From Rhodospirillum centenum SW (GTDB lineage: Bacteria; Pseudomonadota; Alphaproteobacteria; Azospirillales; Azospirillaceae): a stretch of 64,000 nt of DNA. This document shows, one piece after another, positions 16,391 through 24,660 of the stretch. A program made the translations under genes and the position numbers. The stretch covers positions 1,818,501 to 1,882,500 of the forward strand of contig NC_011420.2 of NCBI RefSeq assembly GCF_000016185.1. Reading direction: 5' to 3'. Numbering within the stretch: the first letter of the stretch is position 1; each line of letters starts with the position of its first letter. The notes beneath the pieces were generated by a model, which saw only the letters and a list, made by a program, of their open reading frames with translations, was not told where the DNA came from and searched no databases.

Positions 16391-19300
16391 TCAGCCGCCC
16401 AGGGCGAGAAGCGCCGTATTCCCGCCGAAGGCCGTCGTATTCACGGTCAGGGTCTTCTCTGTTGCAAAACGCAACAGATAGTGCGGCCCGCCGGCCTTGG
16501 GACCAGTGCCCGACAGGCCCTGCCCGCCGAAAGGTTGTACCCCGACGACGGCCCCGACCATGTTGCGGTTGATGTAGGTGTTGCCGACCCCCATCGTCCG
16601 GAACAGTTCGAAGGCACGGGTCTCCAGCCGGCTGTGGATGCCGAAGGTCAGACCGTACCCGGTGGACTGCAATCCGCGCACGACGCCGTCGATCTCGCCC
16701 GAGCGGAACCGGATCATGTGCAGCACCGGCCCGAACACCTCCCGCGGCAGCCGCGCGATGCCGTCGATCTCGTAGAAGCGCGGGCCGAAGAAGGTCCCGG
16801 CGGAGAGCGACTCCGGCACCGGAACGGCCTTGATCAGCCTGGCCTCCCGGTCCATGCGCCGGACATGCTCCTCCAGCACCTGCCGGGCGGGATCGTCGAT
16901 GATCGGGCCGACATCGGTGGCGAGATGGCGCGGATCGCCCAGGGTCAGCATGTCCATGGCGCCGGACAGCATCGCCGCCAGCCGGTCGGCGATCTCCTCC
17001 TGCGCGTAGAGGACCCGCAGGGCGGAGCAACGCTGCCCGGCGGAGAGGAAGGCGGACTGGATGCAGTCGTCCACCACCTGTTCCAGGAGCGCCGTGCTGT
17101 CCACGATCATGGCGTTCTGCCCGCCCGTCTCCGCGATCAGCGGCACGATGGGGCCGTCGCGGTCGGCGAGCGTGCGGTTGATGGCGCGGGCCGTCTCGGT
17201 CGAGCCGGTGAAGGCGACGCCGGCCACCCGCGGGTCGGCCACCAGCCGCGCGCCCACCGTCTCGCCCGTACCCGGCAGCAGGTGCAGCACCGCCCCGGGC
17301 ACGCCGGCCCGGTGGAAGCGCCGGACCACCTCGGCCGCGATCAGGGGCGTCTGTTCCGCCGGCTTGGCGACGACGCTGTTGCCCGCGGCCAGCGCCGCCG
17401 CCATCTGGCCGACGAAGATGGCGAGCGGGAAGTTCCACGGGCTGATGCAGGCGAAGACGCCGCGGCCGGCGAGGTAGAGGTCGTTGCTCTCCCCCGTCGG
17501 GCCGGGCAGCCGCAACGGGGTGCCGAACTGCTCGCGGGCACGGGCGGCGTAGTAACGGCAGAAATCCACCGCCTCGCGCAGCTCGGACGTGGCGTCGGGC
17601 AGGATCTTGCCGGCCTCGTGAACCAGAAGCCCCAGCAGCGGCGCGTCGTCGGCCTCCAGCGCGTCGGCCATGCGGTTCAGGATGTCCGCCCGGCGCTTGC
17701 CGCCCAGGCGGTCCCAGCCCGGCTGCGCCGCGGCGGCCAGCCCCACCGCCTCTTCGACCTGCGCGGCCGTGGCCTCGACCAGCGTGCCGACCGTCCGGCT
17801 CCGGTCAACGGGACTGGACACCGGCCGCCCCTGCCCGGAGAGCTGCCGCCCGCCCACGATGGGCGCGGCGGTCCAGCCGCCACCGGCCATCGCCTTGTCG
17901 ATCCGATGCAGCAGCGGCTCCACCGTCTCCGGCGCCGAGAGATCGTAGCCGCGGGAGTTGCGCCGCTCGCCGCCGTAGATGTCGGCCGGCACCGGGATCT
18001 TGGGATGGCGGGTCGCCGCCTCCTCCGTCATGGCCGCGACGGGATCGGCGACCACCCGCCCGACCGGCACGTCGGGGTCCATGTAGGTGTTGACGAAGCT
18101 GCTGCTGGCCCCGTTCTCCAGCAGGCGCCGGATCAGATAGGGCAGCAGGTCCGCATGCGTGCCGACAGGAGCGTAGACGCGCACCCGCGGCATCGCCGTC
18201 AGGGTCTCCCGCGCGGCCGTGTAGAGCAGTTCGCCCATGCCGAACAGCCGCTGGAACTCCAGATCGCGGTTCTCCCCCGCGATGTGCAGGATCGCGGCGA
18301 TGGTGAAGGCGTTGTGCGTGGCGAACTGGGGGAAGATCGCGTCGGAGGCGGCCAGCATCCGGCGGGCGCAGACCAGATAGGACAGGTCGGTCGCCGCCTT
18401 GCGCGTGTAGACCGGATAGTCCTCGTGCCCGGCCTGCTGGCTGTGCTTGATCTCCGAATCCCAGTAGGCGCCCTTGACGAGGCGGACCATGAAGCGGCGG
18501 CCGGCACGGCGGGCCGTGGCGGCCAGCCAGTCGATCACCCGCGGCGCCCGCTTCTGGTAGGCCTGCACGGCGACCCCCAGGCCGTTCCAGCCGGCCAGAT
18601 CGGGGTCGGTCGCCAGCGCCTCGACCACGTCCAGCGACAGGTCCAGCCGGTCCGCCTCCTCGGCGTCGATGGTGAAGTTGATGTTCCAGCGCTTCGCCGA
18701 GAGCGCCAGCGTCTTCACCCGCGGCACCAGCTCCGTCATCACCCGCGCCCGCTGGGCGAACTCATAGCGCGGATGCAGGGCGGACAGCTTGATCGAGACG
18801 CCGGAGGATTCCTGCGGGCCGCGTCCGCCGGCCTGGGCACCCACGGCGTCGATGGCCTGCTGGTAGGCGTCGAAATAGCGCTCCGCCTGTTCGGGATTGC
18901 GCGCCCCCTCGCCCAGCATGTCGAAGCTGAAGACGGTGCTGGCCGGCCTGGCCGAGCGGGCGACGGCAAGGGCAGCGTCGATGGTGCCGCCCATGACGAA
19001 ATGCTCACCCATCATGCGCATGGCCTTCGCCATGGCGGAACGGATCACCGGCTCGCCCGCCCGCTGTGCCACCCGCTTCAGGAAGCCCGGTGCATTGCCG
19101 CCGACCTCCGCCGGGTCCAGCTCGACCAGCCGGCCGGACAGCGCCAGGGCCCAGGCCGTGGCGTTCACGAAGGCGCTGTCGCTGTGGCCCAGATGGGTGT
19201 CCCACTGCCCCTGGCTCAGCTTCTCGGCGATCAGCCGGTCGGCCGTCTCCGGGTCGGCGACCCGGAGCAGGCACTCGGCGATGCACATCAGCGCGATGCC

Positions 19301-19549
19301 TTCGTGGTTGGTCAGCCCGAATTCCTGCAACAGCGCATCCAGCGGCCCCAGCTCGCGCCGGCGGCCGCGGGCGCCGTCCACCACCTTCACCGCCAGCTCG
19401 TGGATGAGCGCGCGCTCATCCGGCGTCAGGCCGTGCGCACCGGCCAACTGGGCGATGGCCTTGTCCTCGCACAGATGCTTGAGCGCGCGCAGGGCGTCGC
19501 GGATGACGGCGGGGTCGCTGGGCGGCGGGACGGCGAGCGGAGAGGGCAT
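16391..19549 (-). CDS. putA: Bifunctional proline dehydrogenase / L-glutamate gamma-semialdehyde dehydrogenase
   Basis: 1052 residues; converts proline to glutamate in two steps, first with FAD, then with NAD+. The PRODH domain includes the conserved RLVKGAYWDSEI (around residue 355) and YEFAQRARVM. The aldehyde dehydrogenase domain has GVAFTGSTETAR, the general base region IAETGGQNAM and the catalytic Cys in FLSAGQRCSALRV (around residue 840). There is no N-terminal ribbon-helix-helix DNA-binding domain and no long C-terminal extension, so this is the ~1000-residue class of PutA that does not regulate itself; the divergent Lrp-type gene fits that. ATG 19549 has AAGGTG eight bases upstream; ATG 19570 is an alternative. 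Confidence 0.96.
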   Translation of the reverse strand: MPSPLAVPPPSDPAVIRDALRALKHLCEDKAIAQLAGAHGLTPDERALIHELAVKVVDGARGRRRELGPLDALLQEFGLTNHEGIALMCIAECLLRVADPETADRLIAEKLSQGQWDTHLGHSDSAFVNATAWALALSGRLVELDPAEVGGNAPGFLKRVAQRAGEPVIRSAMAKAMRMMGEHFVMGGTIDAALAVARSARPASTVFSFDMLGEGARNPEQAERYFDAYQQAIDAVGAQAGGRGPQESSGVSIKLSALHPRYEFAQRARVMTELVPRVKTLALSAKRWNINFTIDAEEADRLDLSLDVVEALATDPDLAGWNGLGVAVQAYQKRAPRVIDWLAATARRAGRRFMVRLVKGAYWDSEIKHSQQAGHEDYPVYTRKAATDLSYLVCARRMLAASDAIFPQFATHNAFTIAAILHIAGENRDLEFQRLFGMGELLYTAARETLTAMPRVRVYAPVGTHADLLPYLIRRLLENGASSSFVNTYMDPDVPVGRVVADPVAAMTEEAATRHPKIPVPADIYGGERRNSRGYDLSAPETVEPLLHRIDKAMAGGGWTAAPIVGGRQLSGQGRPVSSPVDRSRTVGTLVEATAAQVEEAVGLAAAAQPGWDRLGGKRRADILNRMADALEADDAPLLGLLVHEAGKILPDATSELREAVDFCRYYAARAREQFGTPLRLPGPTGESNDLYLAGRGVFACISPWNFPLAIFVGQMAAALAAGNSVVAKPAEQTPLIAAEVVRRFHRAGVPGAVLHLLPGTGETVGARLVADPRVAGVAFTGSTETARAINRTLADRDGPIVPLIAETGGQNAMIVDSTALLEQVVDDCIQSAFLSAGQRCSALRVLYAQEEIADRLAAMLSGAMDMLTLGDPRHLATDVGPIIDDPARQVLEEHVRRMDREARLIKAVPVPESLSAGTFFGPRFYEIDGIARLPREVFGPVLHMIRFRSGEIDGVVRGLQSTGYGLTFGIHSRLETRAFELFRTMGVGNTYINRNMVGAVVGVQPFGGQGLSGTGPKAGGPHYLLRFATEKTLTVNTTAFGGNTALLALGG

Positions 19550-19609
19550 GGCGGCGACACCTTGCTGCATGGGCCTGGGGTGGATCGTCCGGCAATCTAG
19601 CCGATACAT

Positions 19610-19647
19610 CTGCGGATTTTCCGCCAACTTATACAGATTCGCAGTAT
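19610..19647. promoter_or_regulatory. Dyad-rich putA-putR intergenic region, candidate operator
   Basis: The divergent 134-bp spacer is AT-richer than its surroundings and holds a short palindrome, GCGGA-TTT-TCCGC (19612-19624), and an inverted pair, CTGCGGAT (19610-19617) and ATTCGCAG (19637-19644, complement CTGCGAAT). Lrp-family regulators bind imperfect dyads of this size, and the divergent gene is such a regulator. Binding itself is inferred. Confidence 0.5.
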
Positions 19648-19683
19648 GATCCACCAGAGCATGGCGGATCGACGGGAGAATCT

Positions 19684-20169
19684 ATGGCGGGAGATCAGAC
19701 GGCGCCACGCCTGGACCGGATCGACCTGAACATCCTGCGCATCCTGCAACAGAACGGCCGGATCCCGAATGTGGAACTGGCCCGCCGCGTGAACCTCTCG
19801 CCCACGCCCTGCCTGGAGCGGGTGCGCCGGCTGGAGCGGGAGGGCTATATCCAGGGCTACATGGCGCTGCTGGACCCCGACCGGCTGGACCGGGGCCTGC
19901 TGGCCTTCGTGGAGGTGCGGCTGGAGCGCACCTCGGGCGATGTCTTCCGTGTCTTCGCCGAAGCTGTATCGAAGCTGGAAGAAATCCTGGAGTGCCACAT
20001 GGTGGCCGGCGGGTTCGACTATCTGATCAAGGTGCGGGTGGCCGACATGGCCGCCTACCGGGCGTTCCTGGGCGACAAGCTCTCCATCATCCCCGGCGTG
20101 GCGCAGACCCACACCTACATGGTGATGGAGGAGGTCAAGGCGACCCACTCCATCCCCGTCCCCCGGTAG
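19684..20169 (+). CDS. putR: Lrp/AsnC family regulator, probable proline-responsive activator of putA
   Basis: 161 residues. An N-terminal winged helix (LDRIDLNILRILQQNGRIPN, NLSPTPCLERVRRLEREGYI) is followed by the ligand-binding RAM/ACT-like domain (FVEVRLERTSGDVF, CHMVAGGFDYLIKVRVADM, IIPGVAQTHTYMVMEEVK). In alphaproteobacteria the divergent partner of putA is typically PutR, which activates putA in response to proline. The name rests on this position and on family; the sequence alone shows only an Lrp/AsnC protein. The dyad region between the two genes is its likely site. Confidence 0.9.
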   Translation: MAGDQTAPRLDRIDLNILRILQQNGRIPNVELARRVNLSPTPCLERVRRLEREGYIQGYMALLDPDRLDRGLLAFVEVRLERTSGDVFRVFAEAVSKLEEILECHMVAGGFDYLIKVRVADMAAYRAFLGDKLSIIPGVAQTHTYMVMEEVKATHSIPVPR

Positions 20170-20224
20170 CCCCCACCGTCTCCGGCCCCCGGCGGGCTTC
20201 GCCGGGGACCGGATCGGGCTCGCG

Positions 20225-20354
20225 CCCGGCTGGGGCCGGGTCATGATCGCCTGTCCGGCCGGGGCCGGATCACGATCGCCTGTCCGGCTGGGGCCGGATC
20301 ACGATCAGTTGTCCGGCTGAGGCCGGATCATGATCGGTTGTCCGGCTGAGGCCG
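20225..20354. repeat. 29-bp tandem repeat array, four full copies plus a partial copy
   Basis: Units begin at 20225, 20254, 20283 and 20312, with a 14-base partial copy from 20341. The shared pattern is [TC]CCGGCTGGGGCCGG followed by [AG]TCA[CT]GATC and a variable CCTG/GTTG end; copies differ at a few positions. The copies are directly adjacent without spacers. The last 27 bases of the array are the 3' end of the YjhX-like gene on the minus strand, so the array appears to be repeated copies of that gene's end. Confidence 0.85.
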
Positions 20355-20588
20355 GACGGCGGCCAGCCCCTTGCGCGTGATGCGGTAGGGGCCGCCGTTC
20401 TCCGACGCGATCAGGCGCTTGGAGCGGAGTTTCCTGAAGGTGGTCATGTCGCAGTCGAGTAGGCGCCACCCCTCGCGGGTGATGCAGTCAACCTCGATGA
20501 TGCGGCGGTCGTCGTCCTTCTCGATGTCGATACGGCCACCACGGGCGAGCGCATGCAGAGTGCGCTGCTCCGGCTTGGAGATGTTCAT
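20328..20588 (-). CDS. YjhX / TopAI-family toxin (UPF0386)
   Basis: 86 residues, matching E. coli YjhX nearly end to end by recall: [59 protein letters not shown] and a C-terminus in VRPQPDNRS where YjhX ends VRAQLDNR. YjhX (TopAI) binds and inhibits topoisomerase I and is neutralised by YjhQ, a GNAT-type antitoxin. No YjhQ-like gene is adjacent here: neighbours are putR and a flavoprotein. Either the antitoxin is elsewhere, or this homologue is not toxic. The last ~8 codons and the stop lie in the 29-bp tandem array. GGAAAA precedes the ATG. Confidence 0.85.
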   Translation of the reverse strand: MNISKPEQRTLHALARGGRIDIEKDDDRRIIEVDCITREGWRLLDCDMTTFRKLRSKRLIASENGGPYRITRKGLAAVRPQPDNRS

Positions 20589-20748
20589 TTTTCCGGGATA
20601 TGTCGTCAGTCAGCGGACAGGCTGAGGCAGCCGAGGAAACCAGCGCCCGCGGAAGCGGACGGCGGCTCGGACTTACGCAGGCTGATCCGTGGCGCCAGGG
20701 GCGCGGAACACGGGTCAGCGGACGGTGACAATCCCAGACATAAAGCCC

Positions 20749-22017
20749 TTACGGACCGGAAAGGATGGGAACAGACATATCCGATTGCGGATGGAAAGAC
20801 AAGAAGCGCAATGCCCCCTCCCCCGCCGCGACGCCGCTGGCGAAGCATCCCTGCAACAGGTAGCCGCCGGTCGGCGCCTCCCAGTCCAGCATCTCGCCGC
20901 AGCAGAAGACGCCCGGCAGCCGGCGCAGCATCAGCCCCTCGTCCAACTCGTCCAGCCGGACGCCGCCGGCGGTGGAGATGGCCCGGTCCAGCCCGCGCAG
21001 GCCGGTCAGTTCCACCGGCAGGGCCTTGACCGCGGCGGCCAGCCGGCCGGTACCGGCCAGCGTCCCTTCCGGCGCCAGTTCGCGCAGCAGGGCCGGCACC
21101 GGCGGCGCCAGCGACAGGGCCTTGCGCAGCCGGTTGGCGAGGCTGTCCGCCGCCGGCACCCGGGCCAGCCTGTTCTGCACCTGGGCCAGGGTCAGGTCGG
21201 GCTTGAGATCCAGGCTGATGACGGCACGGCCGTCGCGCTCGATCGCCTCCCGGACGGGAGCGGACAGGGCGTAGAGCGCGCCGCCCTCCAGGCCCGCGCG
21301 GGTGACGACCAGTTCCCCCGGCACGGTCCGGCCGGCGAAGCTGACGGCGATGCGCTTCAGCGGCTGCCCCTCCGCCCGCTCCAGGAAGCCGGGACTCCAG
21401 GGCCGCTCGAAGCCGCTGTTGGACGGGCGGAAGGGCGCCAGCCCCACACCGCGCGCCGCGAGCCAGCCGGCCCAGGCGCCGTCCGATCCCAGGCGCGGCC
21501 AGCTCGCCCCGCCGAGCGCCAGGATGGTGGCCGCCGGGCGCAAGGCCAGCGGACCGTCCGGCGTCGTGAAGGCCAGGGCACCGTCCGGTGTCCAGCCGGT
21601 CCAGCGATGGCGCAGGTGCAGCCGCACCCCCTGCCCGTCCAGCCGGCGCAGCCAGGCGCGCAGCAGCACGCTGGCCTTGAACGTCTCCGGGAAGACCCGG
21701 CCGGAACTGCCGACGAAGGTCGGCACGCCCAGGGACGCGCACCAGTCCCGCAGGTCGGCGGGGGAGAAGCGGTCGAGCAGGCGGCGGAACAGGTCGCGGG
21801 CCGGGCCGTAGCGGCCCACGAAGCGGTCCAGCGGTTCCGAATGGGTGATGTTCAGGCCGCCGCGGCCGGCCATCAGGAGCTTGCGGCCGGGCGACGGCAT
21901 GGCGTCATGGACGTCCACCGCCACGCCCGCGGACGACAGGATCTCGGCCGCCATCAGCCCCGCGGGGCCGGCGCCGATGATGACTGCTGACGGAGGTCTT
22001 TCTGCACGGTCGGTCAT
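20749..22017 (-). CDS. FAD-dependent oxidoreductase, YhiN/BaiN-like (HI0933 family)
   Basis: 422-residue flavoprotein of the HI0933/YhiN family, matching the TIGR03862 subgroup. The FAD-binding dinucleotide motif is VIIGAGPAGLMAAEIL at the start, followed by the family signature GRKLLMAGRGGLNITHSE, and the C-terminal FAD contact has GVFCCGEMLDWEAPTGGY. Physiological substrate unknown. The frame is open to 22053, but ATG 22017 places the Rossmann motif at residue ~10, as usual. No operon partner. The upstream spacer leads to the small chemoreceptor-tip gene. Confidence 0.9.
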   Translation of the reverse strand: MTDRAERPPSAVIIGAGPAGLMAAEILSSAGVAVDVHDAMPSPGRKLLMAGRGGLNITHSEPLDRFVGRYGPARDLFRRLLDRFSPADLRDWCASLGVPTFVGSSGRVFPETFKASVLLRAWLRRLDGQGVRLHLRHRWTGWTPDGALAFTTPDGPLALRPAATILALGGASWPRLGSDGAWAGWLAARGVGLAPFRPSNSGFERPWSPGFLERAEGQPLKRIAVSFAGRTVPGELVVTRAGLEGGALYALSAPVREAIERDGRAVISLDLKPDLTLAQVQNRLARVPAADSLANRLRKALSLAPPVPALLRELAPEGTLAGTGRLAAAVKALPVELTGLRGLDRAISTAGGVRLDELDEGLMLRRLPGVFCCGEMLDWEAPTGGYLLQGCFASGVAAGEGALRFLSFHPQSDMSVPILSGP

Positions 22018-22102
22018 GCCCGGCAAGGGAGCACGCCGGAACGGCCGGGGCAAGACCCCGTCACGGACTGTCGGGTGCGCTGCCAGGCATCAGGGGCCGC
22101 CG

Positions 22103-22459
22103 TCAGGCGGTTGTGATCGCCCGCTCGACGAGCTGGCCCAGATGCTGGGTCCGCTTGGTCAGGCTCTGCAACACGCTGGAAATCTCGGCGGTGGCCGCCG
22201 CGGTCTGGCCGGAGAGGTTCTTCACCTCGCCCGCCACGACGGCGAAGCCCTTGCCGGCCTCCCCGGCGCGGGCCGCTTCGATGGTGGCGTTCAGCGCCAG
22301 CAGGTTGGTCTGCTTGGCGATGGCGTCGATCTGCTGGGCCACGGTCCCCACCTTCTCGATCTCGGCCCGCAGTCCCTCCAGCTCGCGGCTGATCTCCTGC
22401 AGGGCACTGGCGAGGTCGGACGTACTGACGCCGGTGGGCGTTCCTGTGCCGTACTTCAT
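22103..22459 (-). CDS. Minimal stand-alone chemoreceptor signalling-tip protein
   Basis: 118 residues consisting of little more than the conserved cytoplasmic hairpin of methyl-accepting chemotaxis proteins: [38 protein letters not shown] and [14 protein letters not shown]. There is no ligand-binding domain, membrane helix or HAMP, and the methylation helices are cut short on both sides. The ATG at 22459 has a start-proximal Gly/Thr-rich stretch ([15 protein letters not shown]). It is too short to form the full ~200-residue coiled-coil hairpin, so it may be a remnant, or a soluble modulator of CheA/CheW arrays. No chemotaxis gene is nearby. Confidence 0.8.
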   Translation of the reverse strand: MKYGTGTPTGVSTSDLASALQEISRELEGLRAEIEKVGTVAQQIDAIAKQTNLLALNATIEAARAGEAGKGFAVVAGEVKNLSGQTAAATAEISSVLQSLTKRTQHLGQLVERAITTA

Positions 22460-22582
22460 GGGGCGCCCCTGGACGCTGGAGGAAAACCGGACGCCGCACA
22501 GGATCGTGCGGCCCCCTCCTTTTACCACGCCGAGGGGGCCGCAATCGTTACAAAACGCTGCAGAAGACTTCGGAAAACCTTA

Positions 22583-24160
22583 TCAGAAGGTGAGTGCCTT
22601 GGCCCGCACCACGCTGGGCAGCGCGCGGATGCGCTCGACCAGATCGTCGCCCAGCGGCTGGTCCACGCAGACCAGCGCGATGGCCGTCTCGCCCGCGGCG
22701 GTGCGGCCCAGGTGGAAGGTGGCGATGTTCACGCCCGCATCGCCCAGCGCCGTGCCCAGCTTGCCGATGAAGCCCGGCTTGTCCTCGTTGCGGATGAACA
22801 GCATGTTGGGCGTGACCTCGGCCTCGATCGGCACGTCCTCGATCTCGACCAGCCGGGGCTTGTCGCCGCCGAACAGGGTGCCGGCGAGGGTGCGCGTCCG
22901 TGCCTCGGTGGAGACGATGACGCGGATCAGCGTCTGGTAATCGCCCGCATCCTGCCGCTTGGTCTCCGACACCTTGATCTCCCGCTCCCGCGCGATGACG
23001 GGGGCGTTGACCATGTTCACCGACTCCATCAGCGGCGCCAGCAGGCCCTTCAGCACGACGGCGGTCAGCGGCCGGGTGTTCAGCTCCGCCACCTGGCCCT
23101 CGAACTCCACCGTGACGGCCTTCAGCCCCGTCTCGGTGATCTGGCCGGCGAAGCTGCCGAGCTGCTCGGCCAGCTTCATGTAGGGGCGCAGCCTGGGCGC
23201 ATCCTCGGCCGAAACGGACGGCATGTTGAGCGCATTCACCACCGCCCCGCTGACCAGGTAGTCGGCCATCTGCTCGGCGACCTGGAGGGCGACATTCTCC
23301 TGCGCCTCGGTCGTGCTCGCGCCCAGATGCGGGGTGCAGATGACGCGCTCCATGCCGAACAGGCCGTTCTGCTTCGCTGGTTCCTCGGCGAAGACGTCCA
23401 GGGCGGCGCCGGCGACATGGCCGCTCTCGATCGCCGCCTTCAGATCCTCTTCGACGATCAGGCCGCCGCGGGCGCAGTTGATGATGCGCACGCCCTTCTT
23501 CGTCCGGGCGAGGCTGTCGCGGTTCAGGATGGCGCGGGTCTCGTTCGTCAGCGGCGTGTGCAGGGTGATGAAGTCGGCGCGGCGCAGCAGCTCGTCCAGC
23601 TCCACCTTCTCCACCCCCAGGTCCTGGGCGCGTTCGGGCGACAGGAAGGGATCGAAGGCGACGACCTTCATCTTCAGGCCCAGGGCGCGGTCGGCGACGA
23701 TGGAGCCGATGTTGCCGCAGCCGATCACGCCCAGCGTCTTGCCGTACAGCTCGACGCCCATGAAGCGGTTCTTCTCCCACTTGCCGGCGTGGGTGGAGGC
23801 GTTCGCCTCCGGAATGTCGCGGGCCAGCGCCATCATCATGGCGATGGCGTGCTCGGCCGTGGTGATGGAGTTGCCGAAGGGCGTGTTCATCACCACCACG
23901 CCGCGGGCGGTGGCGGCCGGCACATCCACATTGTCCACGCCGATGCCGGCGCGGCCGACGACGCGCAGGTTGGTGGCGACCGCCAGCACGTCCTTGGTCA
24001 CCTTGGTCGAGGACCGGATGGCCAGACCGTCATAGCCGCCGATGATGGCCTTCAGCTCGTCCGGCTTCAGGCCGGTCTTCACATCGACCTCGATGCCCCG
24101 CTCCTTGAAGATCTCGACCGCGCGGGGGCTCAGGCTGTCGGAGATGAGAACCTTGGGCAT
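22583..24160 (-). CDS. serA: D-3-phosphoglycerate dehydrogenase
   Basis: 525 residues; oxidises 3-phosphoglycerate to 3-phosphohydroxypyruvate, the first step of serine synthesis. The substrate/NAD core has the Rossmann motif KTLGVIGCGNIGS near residue 145, the active-site Arg region INCARGGLIVEE and the catalytic His in VICTPHLGASTTEA. It is the long form: an intervening domain (~residues 320-450) precedes a C-terminal ACT domain (MLFIRNEDKPGFIGKLGTAL), the usual serine-feedback site. It is the last gene of the minus-strand set serC-DUF486-serA. Confidence 0.97.
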   Translation of the reverse strand: MPKVLISDSLSPRAVEIFKERGIEVDVKTGLKPDELKAIIGGYDGLAIRSSTKVTKDVLAVATNLRVVGRAGIGVDNVDVPAATARGVVVMNTPFGNSITTAEHAIAMMMALARDIPEANASTHAGKWEKNRFMGVELYGKTLGVIGCGNIGSIVADRALGLKMKVVAFDPFLSPERAQDLGVEKVELDELLRRADFITLHTPLTNETRAILNRDSLARTKKGVRIINCARGGLIVEEDLKAAIESGHVAGAALDVFAEEPAKQNGLFGMERVICTPHLGASTTEAQENVALQVAEQMADYLVSGAVVNALNMPSVSAEDAPRLRPYMKLAEQLGSFAGQITETGLKAVTVEFEGQVAELNTRPLTAVVLKGLLAPLMESVNMVNAPVIAREREIKVSETKRQDAGDYQTLIRVIVSTEARTRTLAGTLFGGDKPRLVEIEDVPIEAEVTPNMLFIRNEDKPGFIGKLGTALGDAGVNIATFHLGRTAAGETAIALVCVDQPLGDDLVERIRALPSVVRAKALTF

Positions 24161-24199
24161 GGCACTGCTCCTTGGAAGATGGCTGGCGACCCGCGCGGG

Positions 24200-24550
24200 T
24201 CAGTTCCAGTCGTGGACCGAAAAGAAAACGGCGACGAAGATCAGCACGAACGCCACCCAGTCGTTCCAGCGCAGCGATTCACCCAGATAGAGGGTGGAGA
24301 AGCCGGCGAAGACCAGGAGCGTGATCGCCTCCTGGATCATCTTGAGCTGGGGGGCGGTATAGACGGCGTGTCCCATCCGGTTCGCCGGCACCTGGAGGCA
24401 GTATTCGAAGAAGGCGATGCCCCAGCTCGCCAGGATGACGAGCGTCAGGGGGGCCGCCTTGAACTTCAGGTGCCCGTACCAGGCCAGCGTCATGAAGACG
24501 TTGCTGGCGACCAGCAGGAAGACGGGAACGAGATAGGCAGACAGGGGCAT
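24200..24550 (-). CDS. DMT-superfamily small membrane protein (DUF486)
   Basis: 116 residues with four hydrophobic helices, matching DUF486 (PF04342): the start VPVFLLVASNVFMTLAWYGH, the mid ILASWGIAFFEYCLQVPANR and the C-terminal FSTLYLGESLRWNDWVAF are typical. Function unknown; a small multidrug-resistance-like fold has been proposed for the family. It lies 39 bases upstream of serA and 110 bases downstream of serC on the same strand, so co-transcription with the serine genes is likely, although its own role in serine metabolism is not evident. Confidence 0.88.
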   Translation of the reverse strand: MPLSAYLVPVFLLVASNVFMTLAWYGHLKFKAAPLTLVILASWGIAFFEYCLQVPANRMGHAVYTAPQLKMIQEAITLLVFAGFSTLYLGESLRWNDWVAFVLIFVAVFFSVHDWN

Positions 24551-24660
24551 GGGTCGGAGACCGCAGTGACTCGGGACCGAGTCCGGGCGGGCGATGGCGA
24601 CAGGGCCGGCCGCAGCCGGCCCCCGCCACCTTCCGGTCGGGTTTCCCGACGGGAAAGGGA

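Noticed and set aside
16181-19600. 1139-residue open frame on the plus strand
   Set aside because: It is the antisense shadow of putA. High GC leaves long open frames on the wrong strand; composition is His/Gln/Arg/Gly-rich with no domain, while putA shows all catalytic motifs.
20225-20354. CRISPR array
   Set aside because: The 29-bp unit length is suggestive, but the copies are directly adjacent with no spacers, and there are no cas genes.
24603-24622. Terminator between serC and the DUF486 gene
   Set aside because: A perfect 8-bp stem exists (GGGCCGGC / GCCGGCCC), but there is no T-run and the downstream gene is on the same strand; it may only reduce read-through.
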